Assembly: GCA_963762205.1 (NCBI GenBank) | Contig: CAVXJZ010000002.1 | Span: 1-64,000, forward strand | Reading direction: 5' to 3' | DNA: 64,000 nucleotides | DNA from: VRUE01 sp963762205 | Lineage (GTDB): Bacteria > Actinomycetota > Thermoleophilia > Solirubrobacterales > 70-9 | Shown: positions 1-8,892 of the stretch, one piece after another | Position numbering within the stretch: the first letter of the stretch is position 1 | Layout: each line of letters starts with the position of its first letter | Program-made: the position numbers and the translations under genes | Notes under the pieces: model-generated | Databases searched by the model: none | Seen by the model: only the letters and a program-made list of their open reading frames with translations | What the model was told of the DNA's origin: nothing

Positions 1-908
1 ATGCCTCCCGGGCCTTCACCGCCTCCGCACGGCTCGGGGCGTAGGCGATCGCTCTCAGCAACTCCTTCGCCTCCGCCTGCTCCCGCTTGGCAGCCGGTCC
101 AGGACGTTGCGCATCTTGTGATTCCAGCACCGCTGCTCCGCCGCCCTGGGCCACACCTGCCTGGCCGCCGCCCAGATCGCCGGGTTGCCATCGGCCATCA
201 GGAGCCGGGGATCAGCGAATCCCCCGGGCCTTGAGATCCGCAATACCGCCGTCCAGTTCGTCGACTCCCGGTAGCCCGGCACGATGGCCAGGACCTCCTT
301 CGTGCCGTCCCGCATGGCCCCGATCACCACCAGCAGCGCGGCCTTGTCCTTCTCCAGCCCCGCCTTCACGTAGATCCCGTCCGCCCAGGCGTACACCACC
401 TCCCGGTCGTTCAGCGAGCCGCCGGCCCCAGGCCTCGAAGTCCTGCTCCAGCCCTCGCGGAGCCCTCGCGGAGCCGGCGCATCGTCGCCTTCGACAACGG
501 CGCCTTCTCGCCCAGCAGCCCGCGCATGGCCAGCTCGAAGTCCCCCTCGGCCAGTCCGTGCAGATACAGCTCGGGCAGCAGCGCACCCACCTCCTTCGTC
601 CGACGTGCAAACAGCGGCAACACCCTGCTCTCGAACCGCTCTTCCAGGCCCCGGACCCGCGGCCGCCGGACCGTGATCGTCCCGATGCTGGTGACCAGGT
701 GTCTCGGCTTGCCGTGCCCGTTCCGATAGCCCTCCGGCCCGTCCACGGCCGCCTTCCGCTCCGACTTGCGGCGCCCCAGGAGCTCGGTGACCTCCTGTTC
801 CAGGATCTCCTGGATGAGCTCCTGCGCCTTCTGCCGTACGAAGCCCTCCAACGCCTCCCACGTCGGCGTGGTGGACTCCTCTGCCTGTCCTGCGGTATCG
901 TTCCTCAT
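1..908 (-). pseudogene. IS256-family transposase, frameshifted, cut by window edge
   Basis: Mutator/IS256-type transposase read leftward from an ATG at 908. The N-terminal part (908 to about 411) contains the family pattern RNGHGKPRHLVTSIGTI and a reading of LLGRRKSERKAA. The frame then shifts near 430-480 and continues through the catalytic region with DGIYVKAGLEKDKAALLVV, GYRES and QRCWNHKMRNVLDRLP. A second shift near position 95 moves the reading to KREQAEAKELLRAIAYAP, which stays open to base 1. The family is about 400 residues long, so the C-terminal third lies outside the window. The frameshifts could be sequencing error or real inactivation. A TIR-like ttttacacaccctttgatcc stretch around 987-1006 probably marks the element end next to the IS91-type gene. 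Confidence 0.8.
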
Positions 909-1975
909 GAGGCGACGTTCCTTTCCCCCGGGTGGCGACCCGGGACTCGCTGGTTAACCCTCAGCGGAAAGGTACGTCGCCTCTCTTTTTACACACCCTT
1001 TGATCCTACCTCTCACGCGAATCTCCCTGCGGCTGGAGACTAGAGGCCGAACGTCAACGACTGCAGTGCCATAGAGTATACTCTCGCTGCCACCAGATCT
1101 CCGAGGTTCGGCGTCTGTGCCCGAGAGACGGGCGCTGCCGAGGCCCATCGGCCCATGGAGTCGCTCGCTGAGTCACTCCACGCTGGGCCATGGCGACCCC
1201 GGCCAAGCGACTCTTCCGGCTTCCATCTTCGCCTGCGAGGCCATCGCACTCGGCCACCTATCGGCCGCGACGTCCGACCGCGACGCCGCTCTATCCGGTG
1301 GTCCAACACCACTTGGAGACCTTCCTCGCCCAGGCCGCGGAGGTCGATCCCCTGGGCAACGGTGTTCCCTGGTGGGTGGAGAAGGACTTCCGTGCTTACC
1401 TGCGCTGCGGCATCCTGGCGCACGGGTTCGCCCGCGCCCGCTGCGAGGACTGCGGCCACGAGCGCCTGATCCCCTTCTCCTGCAAGGGCCGGGGCATCTG
1501 CCCCTCCTGCAACACCCGGCGCATGGCTGAGCTCGCCGCCCACCTGACCGATCATGTGATGCCCCACCTCGCAGCGCGCCAATGGGTGCTCTCGCTGCCC
1601 AAGCGTCTCCGTCCCTTCCTGCATCACAATCCAGACATCGCAGGCGCGGTGCTCCGGATCTTCCTGCGTGCGATCCGGACCACGCTACGCCACGCGAGTC
1701 CCGGTGCGCCCGCCGCCGCCCAGCTCGGGGCTGTCAGCTTCTTGCACCGCTTCGGCTCTTCTCTCAATCCGCACCTCCACTTCCACCTGGTCGTCCTCGA
1801 CGGCGTCTTCTCCCGAGGCCACGGCGGGGATTCCGGTGAGGCTCGCTTCCATGAAGCGACGCTCCTCCAGCCCGGGCACTGGGTCCGACTCCAGGGTGTC
1901 GTTCAGCGTCGCGTGCTCCGATACTTCCGCACCCACGGGCTACTCGATGAGTTCGACGGGGGGTTCAGCATCGAC

Positions 1976-2016
1976 GCGGGGCCCCCGCGCAATGCATGCA
2001 TTGCGTGGGGTAGGGC
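1976..2016. repeat. 41-bp palindromic insertion inside IS91 transposase
   Basis: Comparing the frame before (GGFSID, codon gac at 1973) and after (ASVRIAGDDRAGLERLLRY, codon gcc at 2017) shows 41 extra bases. They include a nearly perfect 28-bp palindrome, ccccgcgcaatgca facing tgcattgcgtgggg, with a single mismatch in the arms. As RNA or single-stranded DNA it would form a hairpin centred on atgcat. It looks like a small palindromic repeat dropped into the gene. Its boundaries may be off by a base or two because flanking gc bases repeat. Confidence 0.6.
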
Positions 2017-2136
2017 GCCTCCGTGCGCATCGCGGGGGACGACCGCGCCGGCCTCGAGCGCCTCCTCCGTTACTGCGCCCGGCCGCCCTTCGCCCTTGAA
2101 GGGGGTGTCAGATCTTCTGTGTAAATGGCCTCGACA

Positions 2137-3369
2137 TCAAACGGGTATCCGTCCCTCGAAGACGATGGACAGATGGTTCAGGGCGGAGGTCCAGTCGGCT
2201 ACGGGCCGGCTCCACCGCTCACTGGCTTTCATGATGGCCAAGTACAACACCTTCCTCACGGAGTCGGGGGTGGGGAACGCGCCCCGGTGCTTCGTCACTT
2301 TGCGCAGCTGGGCGTTGACGGACTCCACCGCGTTCGTCGTGTAGATAACCTTCCGGATCTGGGGAGGGTAGTCGAAGAACGGCGTGAGGTTCGTCCAGTG
2401 CGTCCGCCACATCCGGCTGATCTGCGGGAATCGGCCATCCCAGCGCTCGGCGAACGCCTCCAGGGCCTCGGCGGCCGCCTCGAGCGTCGGCGCCCGGTAG
2501 ATCGCCTTCAGGTCTCTGACCACGACCTTGCGCTCCTTCCAGGACACATAGCACAGGGAACCGCGGATCAGGTGCACGATGCACAGTTGCACCTGGGTCC
2601 TGGGGAAGACGGCTTCGATCGCGTCCGGGAAGCCCTTCAGCCCATCCACGGCGGCGATGAGGATGTCCTCGACGCCCCGGTTCTTGAGCTCCGTGAGCAC
2701 GCTCAGCCAGAACTTCGCCCCCTCGGCCTCGCCCACCCACAGCCCCAGGAGTTCCTTCTGGCCCTGGAGGTTGATGGCCAACGCCAGGTAGACCGCCTGG
2801 CTCTCCACGTGGCCTGCCGTGCGCAGCTTCACGTGAATCGCGTCCAGGTACACGATCGGGTAGACGGCCTCCAGCGATCGAGCCTGCCACGCCCTCACGT
2901 CCTCGATCACCGCATCCGTCACCGCCGAGATCAGCGTCGGTGACACCTCGACCCCATACAACTCCTTCAGGTGCCCCTGGATCTCCCGCGTCGTCATCCC
3001 CCGGGCGTACAGAGCGATCACCTTCTCGTCGAAGCCTGGGAGCCGGCGCTGTCCCTTGGCCACGATCACCGGGTCGAACGTGCCGTCGCGATCCCGGGGC
3101 ACCTCAATGGCGAGCTCGGCGGTGTCGGTCTTCACCCGCTTGCCCGTCCGCCCGTTACGCGAGTTGCCGCCGTCGCGTCCCTCCTGGGCATGCTTCTCGT
3201 AGCCCAGGTGCGCCGTCATCTCGCCTTCCAAGGCCCGCTCCACCAGCCGGCGCGTCAGGTCCTTCACCAACCCCGTCTCGCCCAGGATGTCCTCGGGCGT
3301 CTTGCCCTGAATCAGTCGGTCCAGGACCGCGTTCAGTTCCTTCTCGCTGAGCTCCTGTTCTTCTGCCAT
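2137..3369 (-). CDS. IS256-family (mutator) transposase, intact
   Basis: A 410-residue DDE transposase of normal family length with an uninterrupted frame. The N-terminal region carries LVERALEGEMTAHLGYEKH and GNSRNGRTGKRVKT. Catalytic acidic residues are seen in order: Asp in YPIVYLDAIHVK (about residue 175), Asp in LIAAVDGLKGFPDAI (about 242) and Glu in YTTNAVESVNAQLRK (about 350). It cuts and pastes the surrounding element. It is probably transcribed from the short right-end region, which is duplicated next to it. Intactness suggests recent arrival. It contrasts with the broken IS256-type gene at the left edge, to which it is only distantly similar. Confidence 0.95.
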   Translation of the reverse strand: MAEEQELSEKELNAVLDRLIQGKTPEDILGETGLVKDLTRRLVERALEGEMTAHLGYEKHAQEGRDGGNSRNGRTGKRVKTDTAELAIEVPRDRDGTFDPVIVAKGQRRLPGFDEKVIALYARGMTTREIQGHLKELYGVEVSPTLISAVTDAVIEDVRAWQARSLEAVYPIVYLDAIHVKLRTAGHVESQAVYLALAINLQGQKELLGLWVGEAEGAKFWLSVLTELKNRGVEDILIAAVDGLKGFPDAIEAVFPRTQVQLCIVHLIRGSLCYVSWKERKVVVRDLKAIYRAPTLEAAAEALEAFAERWDGRFPQISRMWRTHWTNLTPFFDYPPQIRKVIYTTNAVESVNAQLRKVTKHRGAFPTPDSVRKVLYLAIMKASERWSRPVADWTSALNHLSIVFEGRIPV

Positions 3370-3548
3370 GGGGTACGTCCCTTCGGCTCGGGAATCCTAC
3401 ACCATGGCCACTTACACACCTTTCCGCACACTCCCCGCGTACGTTCCTTCTCGCTCGGAATGCTAACCTGGACTTACTGCCATGGGGCACGTCCCTTCGG
3501 CTCGGGAATCCTACACCATGGCCACTTACACACTTTTCCGCACACTCC
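3364..3548. repeat. Duplicated IS256 right end (70 bp, two copies 115 bp apart)
   Basis: Bases 3364-3433 and 3479-3548 are almost identical (tgccatgggg..cgtcccttcggctc through ttccgcacactcc) and lie 115 bases apart. Each copy begins at the transposase start codon region and runs outward through the terminal repeat. The outer copy is therefore either the relic of a second, otherwise deleted element or a tandem duplication of the end and promoter. The 45 bases between them match nothing else I can see. Confidence 0.8.
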
Positions 3549-4446
3549 TCACACTCCCCCCTTGAGCGCCTTCATGCCCTCGCCGGCGTCGCCTCCCTGG
3601 CCTCTCCCGACGCGCGCCTTCTGTATCGCTTTCCCAAACCCACCCCCGATGGGCGCACCGAGATCGTCCTATCCCCTCTCCAACTCCTGGAGCGCCTCGT
3701 CGCCTTCGTGCCGCCGCCCCGCATGCACCGCCACCGCTACCACGGTATCCTGGCGCCCCATGCCGGTCTGCGCCCCGCGGTCGTCGCCATCGGCAGAGCT
3801 CCGGCCGACACGCTCTGCACGGCCGACCCCAAGCCCGCCTCTCTCGCCTCCGGCTCTCTGGACGAGCCGCCTCGCCCAGCCAGCCCCGCGCGTATCCGCT
3901 GGGCCGTGCTCCTCGCCCGGATCTACGAGGTCCTGCCGCTCCTCTGCCCAGCCTGCGGCGGATCCATGAAGATCTTCGCCTTTCTCACCGACCCGCCTGT
4001 TCTCTCCGCCATCCTCGTGCACCTCGACCTCCCCAACCGGCCTCCGCCCCTCGCGCCCGCTCGCGCGCCGCCTCAGCGGGATCTCCTGATCGACCAAACC
4101 TCGAGCTTCGATCCCGCCGAGCCCGAGCCCGTGCCCGACTTCCAGCTCGACCAGTCGCTGCCCGACGACTCCGTCGACTGAGAACTCGATCCACCCCCAC
4201 GGGCGTCCTCTCCGGCTCCCACCGCCCATCCTCCCATCCGCCCGTCTCCCACGAGCATCCCCAGCCACTCGCCCCCAGGTCCGTCGGCACGTTCTCCGCC
4301 TCCCCCACCATCCTCCCGCCTTGCCTCTCGTGGACCCGCAGCCTACCGTGCTTCCCAGGCCGACACGGCGGTTGCATTTCCTATACCTCTTCCGCAGGTT
4401 GATCCAAAGTCGGAACCCAGGGTGTGATGTGAGCGGGGGGCGAGGT

Positions 4447-6156
4447 ATGTCTGAACCTGATGAAGTGGGGCTGGAGGCGCGGGTCGCTCGTCTCGAACGA
4501 CAGGTCGAACGTCTCTCGGCCGAACGGGTGCCACAGAGCCGCGGGCAGGTCAGGGATCCCGTACCTCTGCAGCGACCTGTGGCGCCGGCCGAGTCGTCTG
4601 ATCAGCCGGCTCAGGAGCCCCCCCGCCTGAGGCCAGCGTCCGCGCGGCCCGCAGGGCCTTCCCAGCCCCCGGTCCTAGCGGCCGAGGGTGAGAAGTGGCT
4701 CGGCCGAGTGGGCGTCGGATTCGTGGTCCTCGCATTCGCGTTCCTTCTGAAGCTCTCCTTCGACCGGGGTTGGATCACGCCGGCACTTCGGCTGGGGGTG
4801 GGATTCGCGGCTGGAACGGGATTGATCGTCCTGGGACTGCGGCTCGAGAGCGGGCGGAAATGGCTGGCTCAGGCCATGCTTGGTGGCGGCATCGCCCTCC
4901 TGTACCTGGTCGGCTTTGCCGGCTCCCAACTCTATGGACTCCTCCCGACATGGGCGGCGCTGTCGCTGATGTCGACCACCACGCTATTGGCGATCGTCCT
5001 GGCCGACCGCCAGGACTCGTCGATCCTCTCGATCATCGGCCTGTGCGGAGGGCTCGCGACGCCCTTCCTGCTCGGAGTGGTGGCCGCGAACCCGGGGGGC
5101 GTGGCCATCTACACGGCATTGGTCCTTCTTGGGGCAGCTCCGGTCCACTTCCACAAGGGGTGGCCGGAACTGCTCGTTTCACTGGTATCGGGCGGCGCCC
5201 TGGCTCTGGGCGGAGTCGTCGCAGGCAGTTCGTCCTCCGTGCCACTGCTACCCTTCGCCGCGTTGGTCGCCGTGTTCTGGATGGCCACCGTACCGTCCCC
5301 GATCTTCCGCCCCATGTTCCGTACATCCAACGCTCCGGCGGACGAGCTTTGGCTGACCCGCGCGGTTGCGGCCTTGGGCACCGCCGCAACGGCCAGTGCC
5401 GTGGCCTGGCAGATCGGCATGACCCGCACAGAGAGCGGGGTCATGCTCCTCGGCCTGGGACTTCTCACCGGGTCGTTGGCCCTCTTCTCTCGGGGCGCGC
5501 CGCGGGCGCAGGCCCCCGCCGCGGAGATTGCGGCACTCACGGTGGGGATCGGACTCGCGGCGGTTGCCTGGTCCTCCTTGGGCGTCTTCCTGGTGATGGC
5601 TGAGGTATCTGCGCTGCTCATGCTCGCGTCCATGGGCGCCCCTCCGACGCTGGCGAACGTAGCGCATTGGCTGGGTCTGGCCGTCGCCATCGCGTTCGTC
5701 GGTTACTCTCAGGTCGCGGAGCCGGGCGGATTCCTGGGACTGCGCGAGGGGGCTCTTCTGCGGGTTGGGGTCCTGGCTTTGGCGGTGGTTGCCGCGCTGT
5801 GGACCAGAGAACTGGCTGGTGTCTACAAAGGGGCTGCCTACGTTGGCCTCCTGGTGTGGCTCCTGTCGGAACTGGCTCACCGACCGAATGGTCAGGCCAT
5901 GCTCAGCATCGCATGGGGCCTCCAGGGAACTCTGGCTCTCCTCGCAGCGATCCGCCGCCCCGGGGCCCGGGTCCTCCAGGGCGCCGGGCTAGCGACCTTG
6001 GGGCTTGTAGCCGGCAAGCTCCTTCTCGTCGATCTCGCCCAGTTGGACCCAATTTGGCGAATCCTCCTCTTTCTCGGATTCGGGACAACGCTTCTCGGCC
6101 TCGGGTACCTGGTCAACGTCCCGAAAGACCAGAAAGGGCATGGGGCTGCCGTCTAA
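4447..6156 (+). CDS. DUF2339 polytopic membrane protein
   Basis: A 569-residue protein matching the DUF2339 family. The start is the ATG at 4447, preceded by gggggcgaggt; it opens a short coiled coil (LEARVARLERQVERLSAE, residues about 9-26). A Pro/Ala-rich linker follows, then the conserved GEKWLGRVGVGFVVLAFAFL entry to the membrane domain. At least 12 hydrophobic segments follow to the C-terminus, including YLVGFAGSQLYGLLP and WRILLFLGFGTTLLGLGYLV. Function is unknown; the fold suggests an inner-membrane transporter-like or sensory protein. The frame is intact and codon bias is slightly less GC-rich than in the frameshifted genes. It stands alone between two mobile-element remains. Confidence 0.85.
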   Translation: MSEPDEVGLEARVARLERQVERLSAERVPQSRGQVRDPVPLQRPVAPAESSDQPAQEPPRLRPASARPAGPSQPPVLAAEGEKWLGRVGVGFVVLAFAFLLKLSFDRGWITPALRLGVGFAAGTGLIVLGLRLESGRKWLAQAMLGGGIALLYLVGFAGSQLYGLLPTWAALSLMSTTTLLAIVLADRQDSSILSIIGLCGGLATPFLLGVVAANPGGVAIYTALVLLGAAPVHFHKGWPELLVSLVSGGALALGGVVAGSSSSVPLLPFAALVAVFWMATVPSPIFRPMFRTSNAPADELWLTRAVAALGTAATASAVAWQIGMTRTESGVMLLGLGLLTGSLALFSRGAPRAQAPAAEIAALTVGIGLAAVAWSSLGVFLVMAEVSALLMLASMGAPPTLANVAHWLGLAVAIAFVGYSQVAEPGGFLGLREGALLRVGVLALAVVAALWTRELAGVYKGAAYVGLLVWLLSELAHRPNGQAMLSIAWGLQGTLALLAAIRRPGARVLQGAGLATLGLVAGKLLLVDLAQLDPIWRILLFLGFGTTLLGLGYLVNVPKDQKGHGAAV

Positions 6157-6276
6157 CGAGGAGTTGCTGCCCTCGTGACCCAGGGTCGTTGCGTGGGGGC
6201 GTTGCATGGGCAGGGGAACGCGCTATGAAGCTTATCTTCCTTCACGGGGCGCTGATCACATGTCGGAGCCGGATCC

Positions 6277-6420
6277 CTTTACGTGGAGCACTACCTCAAT
6301 AGGGAGCGGAGCCATCAGGGTCTGGGCAACCGACTCATTGACCGGCATCCCCAGTTGGGCCCTGGGCCGGTCATCCGCCAAGAGGGGCTCGGCGGACTCG
6401 TGAATCACTGCCTGAGGTAG
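6277..6420 (+). pseudogene. C-terminal remnant of an integrase-type transposase
   Basis: This frame reads LYVEHYLNRERSHQGLGNRL, then IDRHPQLGPGPVIRQERLGG, and stops at 6418-6420. The YxNxERxHQGLGN pattern is the conserved end of rve/integrase-core transposases of the IS3/IS481 type. Only about 47 residues remain, with no start codon or catalytic core upstream. The 120 bases between the DUF2339 stop and this remnant hold no gene. Confidence 0.75.
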
Positions 6421-6507
6421 GCGGCTTGATCGTCGGCTGGGTTTTGGAACAGGACGGGGATCCGGATGTTGACTCTCGTGAGCGCGTTAGCGGGGTTTCA
6501 CACCTGC

Positions 6508-6533
6508 TGCATACTCCAGGTGCATACTCCAGT
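6508..6533. repeat. 13-bp tandem direct repeat
   Basis: tgcatactccag followed by g or t occurs twice head to tail (6508-6520, 6521-6533). It lies in a 187-base gene-free stretch (6421-6607) between the integrase remnant and the end of the toxin gene. It may be a scar of an excision or slippage event. Confidence 0.7.
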
Positions 6534-6607
6534 GAATGGCAGGACGGCGAAGTCCGCACCCATGCACCACGGCATGCGATGTCCCGCCCCCCGACACCGG
6601 CGCCATG

Positions 6608-6976
6608 TCAGTCTCCGAGGAAGTCGATGATGTAGGGCTCCGGTCCCTGTTCCACTGGCCGCCCGTCATGCCATCGCTTCAAAGCCCGCGCGATCCGGCC
6701 CGGATCCTTGTTGGGTAGCGTGTGCGGAATCACGAGCACGCCGAAATGGGGCTCGCCGGCTTGGAAGAAGTCTCGAGTGAGGCGGATGAAGTCGTCGCGA
6801 TTGCGCGTGACCATGATGCGCTTCTCGGCGGCGGCGAAGCGGAGTTGAGCGTCATCGGGGAACGCGACCCCTGTTCGCTCGATCCCGTGGACGCTCACGA
6901 CATCCAAATCCAGGGCGCGCGCCGCCTCGGACACCGCCGGGTTGACGTCCTCGTCCAGCAGGTATCGCAACGACAC
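6608..6976 (-). CDS. DUF5615 PIN-like toxin
   Basis: A 122-residue protein of the DUF5615 (Mut7-C/PIN-like) family, the usual toxin partner of DUF433 antitoxins. It starts MSLRYLLDEDVNPAVSEAAR with the acidic DED cluster, and has TRNRDDF near residue 58 and a hydrophobic GVLVIPHTLP strand. PIN-like enzymes of this kind are predicted metal-dependent RNases. The start codon directly abuts the stop codon of the upstream antitoxin gene, as expected for a coupled two-gene operon. The frame is intact. Confidence 0.85.
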   Translation of the reverse strand: MSLRYLLDEDVNPAVSEAARALDLDVVSVHGIERTGVAFPDDAQLRFAAAEKRIMVTRNRDDFIRLTRDFFQAGEPHFGVLVIPHTLPNKDPGRIARALKRWHDGRPVEQGPEPYIIDFLGD

Positions 6977-7402
6977 TCAACGCCCTTCGCGTTGAGATCT
7001 GGCGAAGGGAAGTTCCTTTCTCACGCGTTCCGCAGTCCACTGGCGCTCACGCTCCAGGCGCTCATCGACTTCGACCGGGTACAGCTCGTAGTACCCGATA
7101 GCGGCCCGGATCTGCGCCTCGGAGAGCCAGGGGTAGTTCGCCCTCGTTTCGTCGAGGCTCCTTCCCCCATCTTGCCAGGTCCGGATGACCTCCCATACGT
7201 CGAGCCCTGTACCGGCGACCATGGCTCGGCGGCCCGTGGGACCATCGGCGAACAGGATCCCCGGCGCACGCCGCATGCGGACTCCCTCGGAGAGGAGGTC
7301 CAGCGCGGCGCTCGTCCACGACTGCCCTCGCTCTTTCCCCTCCCGCTCGATCTGACGCTCCAGGTCATCGGGTAGGCGCAGCCCCCGGGCTTTCGTGGTC
7401 AT
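6977..7402 (-). CDS. DUF433-type antitoxin with N-terminal RHH-like region
   Basis: A 141-residue antitoxin partner of the DUF5615 toxin. The N-terminus (RGLRLPDDLERQIEREGKER) looks like a ribbon-helix-helix DNA-binding segment. The C-terminal half matches DUF433, with VAGTGLDVWEVIRTWQDGG and LDETRANYPWLSEAQIRAAI, the MerR-like helix-turn-helix fold of that family. It should bind the toxin and repress its own promoter. Three evenly spaced GTGCAC sites 24-47 bases upstream are candidate operators. Confidence 0.85.
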   Translation of the reverse strand: MTTKARGLRLPDDLERQIEREGKERGQSWTSAALDLLSEGVRMRRAPGILFADGPTGRRAMVAGTGLDVWEVIRTWQDGGRSLDETRANYPWLSEAQIRAAIGYYELYPVEVDERLERERQWTAERVRKELPFARSQREGR

Positions 7403-7425
7403 GGCGTACTCTCCAGAAGAAGCGC

Positions 7426-7449
7426 GTGCACGTTGTGCACCATGTGCAC
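7426..7449 (-). promoter_or_regulatory. Triple GTGCAC operator upstream of TA operon
   Basis: Three copies of the self-complementary hexamer GTGCAC lie at 7426, 7435 and 7444, separated by exactly 3 bases (9-bp period). They sit just upstream of the antitoxin start codon at 7402. Regular palindromic half-sites in this place fit autorepression by the antitoxin. No binding data exist here; this is inference from spacing and position. Confidence 0.6.
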
Positions 7450-7891
7450 AAATCTGCCCTGCACCCGCTTCGGGTCAAGTCCCGACCTACCCTGTGGGCG
7501 GCGAAGCGCCGCCGTTGCAGCAGCATCAGTCAATGACGCTTTCTGTCGCTGAACCGTCAAAAGCCAGCAATTTCGCGACAGACGAGGTTTTCGCCACCCA
7601 CAGGGGGCCCGCACCACACGCCGGTGGCAGGCGCCGGACGTGCGGGCGAAGTCGCCTGCTCGTCCGCCTTGGACCCTCGGCAGCTACGTCTCCTACCACC
7701 TCGAACGCAAACTCGATCGAGCCACGATCCCGCGAGCCACGGGAACCACCGCGCGATCGTCTCCGGGGCACGCCCGGGTGGCGAAAATATCCATCGGGTC
7801 GGAGATTACGCGCCTCGCGGGTACTCACTGGAGGCGGGCGGCGATGGGGGACTGGATCAGGATTGCGGTGTGGGGCCTCGTATCTGGACTG
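7450..7891. other. Gene-free stretch, 442 bases
   Basis: I see no credible gene. It contains a loose inverted pair, ctgtcgctgaa (about 7541) against ttcgcgacag (about 7574), that could form a long-loop hairpin. It must also hold the divergent promoters of the TA operon and of the downstream outer-membrane protein gene. No clear -35/-10 pair was found. Confidence 0.4.
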
Positions 7892-8548
7892 ATGAGTCGG
7901 CGGGCTGGCGTCCTGGTCTTCGTGGCCGCCTTGAGCGCCCTGGGCGCGACCGGCGGCTCGGCGTCGGGGCAGAGCCGACAACCACTCCCCGGGTATTACG
8001 TCGGAGCGTCCATCGGTCGGGGCGTGCTCGTGCATGCGGGGGTCACGACTGACGTCTCGGACGTGCCACCGGTATTCGGACTGAGCCTCGTGCACGGGTT
8101 TCGGAATTCGGCGCATGGTGGTATCCGCGTCGACGCGACTCTGTCCCCCCTCCGCAACCCGGGTGCTCGCGACGGACTCGATGCGCGAACGCACCTCATA
8201 TCCCTCACGGCCGGCCCCCAGTTCACGGCAACCCTGGGGTCCTTGAACCCCTACGCGCAGCCGATGATCGGCGGTGCGGCGGCGCTCTCTCGCGGGACTA
8301 CGGTCGACGCGTCCAGTTCCGGCCCTTTCACCACCCGTGAAGTGAACGTGACGACGTTCGCCTTCGCGTACGGCCTCGCGCTGGGAGCGGAGGTGCCGAT
8401 CGGGTCGGGTGGGCGTCGGTGGGTCCTGGATCTGGCGGCTCGGATGGTGGACATGTCGACCTTGACGTTCGTGCAGCCCGACACGGACACCTACGACCGG
8501 AACAGCCTTCTGCTCGAGGTACGAGTCGGCGTGATGGTCGAGTGGTAG
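7892..8548 (+). CDS. Outer-membrane beta-barrel-like secreted protein
   Basis: About 218 residues from the ATG at 7892, which gives a clean signal peptide: MSRRAGVLVFVAALSALGAT, with likely cleavage after GSASG. The mature part has the alternating pattern of small porin-like barrels, such as YYVGASIGRGVLVHAG, THLISLTAGPQFTATLG, TFAFAYGLALGAEV and a terminal LLLEVRVGVMVEW. It resembles uncharacterised outer-membrane proteins of the OmpA/OprF barrel size class, but no exact family is recognised. An in-frame ATG at 7844 exists but would place 16 polar residues before the signal. The gene is monocistronic and its frame is intact. Confidence 0.7.
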   Translation: MSRRAGVLVFVAALSALGATGGSASGQSRQPLPGYYVGASIGRGVLVHAGVTTDVSDVPPVFGLSLVHGFRNSAHGGIRVDATLSPLRNPGARDGLDARTHLISLTAGPQFTATLGSLNPYAQPMIGGAAALSRGTTVDASSSGPFTTREVNVTTFAFAYGLALGAEVPIGSGGRRWVLDLAARMVDMSTLTFVQPDTDTYDRNSLLLEVRVGVMVEW

Positions 8549-8802
8549 ACGTTGCGAAGGTGTGCGGAGTTACCGGCTCGACCAGGAGCGGCCCGACCTG
8601 AGACCCAGCCCGGACACCTTCGTCTCCTAACGCCTGCGTCGGCGCGGCGGCGGCCGCGAATGCTGCGTTCCTTCCCTTCTCAGGCTCTCCTTCAGCCCGG
8701 TGTGATCCGCACCCACCTTCGCCGTGCCTCTTGAGAGTGTCTAGGCGGGAGTGGACGGCCCCCGAATCGGCGCCAAATGAGGACGTAATGCAGGAGGAAT
8801 GG
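8549..8802. other. Intergenic stretch between barrel gene and tRNA-repeat region
   Basis: These 250 bases have no gene I can support. They separate the barrel protein from the rearranged minus-strand tRNA-Pro region. Confidence 0.4.
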
Positions 8803-8820
8803 TTGTCTCGATCGAGACAA
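8803..8820. repeat. Perfect 18-bp palindrome
   Basis: ttgtctcgatcgagacaa is a perfect palindrome. It sits 30 bases beyond the last hairpin of the minus-strand tRNA-Pro repeat unit. It could be a protein-binding site or a structural border; nothing nearby decides which. Confidence 0.6.
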
Positions 8821-8850
8821 GGCTGCCGCACGACACAGGGACGCACGAAG

Positions 8851-8877
8851 GCCCGACGCGAGATCTCCGTGTCGGGC
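8851..8877 (-). terminator. Hairpin after tRNA-like module D
   Basis: gcccgac pairs with gtcgggc across a 13-base loop. On the minus strand it is followed by cttcgtgcg. It lies just past the tRNA 3'-end copy at 8893-8906, where a tRNA gene would have its terminator. Confidence 0.5.
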
Positions 8878-8892
8878 TGGCTTCCTGCCAGT

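Larger units (their letters stand above)
2100..3558 (-). mobile_element. IS256-family insertion sequence inside IS91
   Basis: The element is flanked by the 7-bp direct repeat cccttga (2093-2099 and 3559-3565), which fits a target duplication. Terminal sequences are related but imperfect: the left end has tgtgtaaatggcc (2118-2130), and the right end read inward has tgtgtaagtggcc (complement of 3408-3420). The right end is present twice, see the repeat at 3364-3548. It carries one complete transposase gene and interrupts the IS91-type transposase. Confidence 0.82.
1190..4181 (+). pseudogene. IS91-family transposase, split by an IS256-type insertion
   Basis: IS91-type rolling-circle transposase in two pieces. 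Part 1 (1190 to about 2099) has the zinc-binding N-terminal domain (CEDCGHERLIPFSCKGRGIC then CPSCNTRRM), SLPKRLRPFL and the HPHLHFHLVVLDGVF metal-binding motif. Part 2 (about 3559 to 4181) resumes with LERLHALAGVASLASPDA and RMHRHRYHGILAPHA, and ends with the typical LLCPACGGSMKIFAFLTDP tail. Removing 2100-3558 and one copy of the 7-bp duplication rejoins the frame as ...CARPPFALERLH. A separate 41-bp insertion at 1976-2016 also shifts the frame inside part 1. The gene is therefore disrupted by at least two events. IS91 elements lack classical inverted ends, so I cannot fix their borders. The 265 bases after the stop (4182-4446) show no gene. Confidence 0.88.

Noticed and set aside
5109..5880. 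Minus-strand frames inside the DUF2339 gene
   Set aside because: They are GC-driven shadows without start signals, domain similarity or codon bias.
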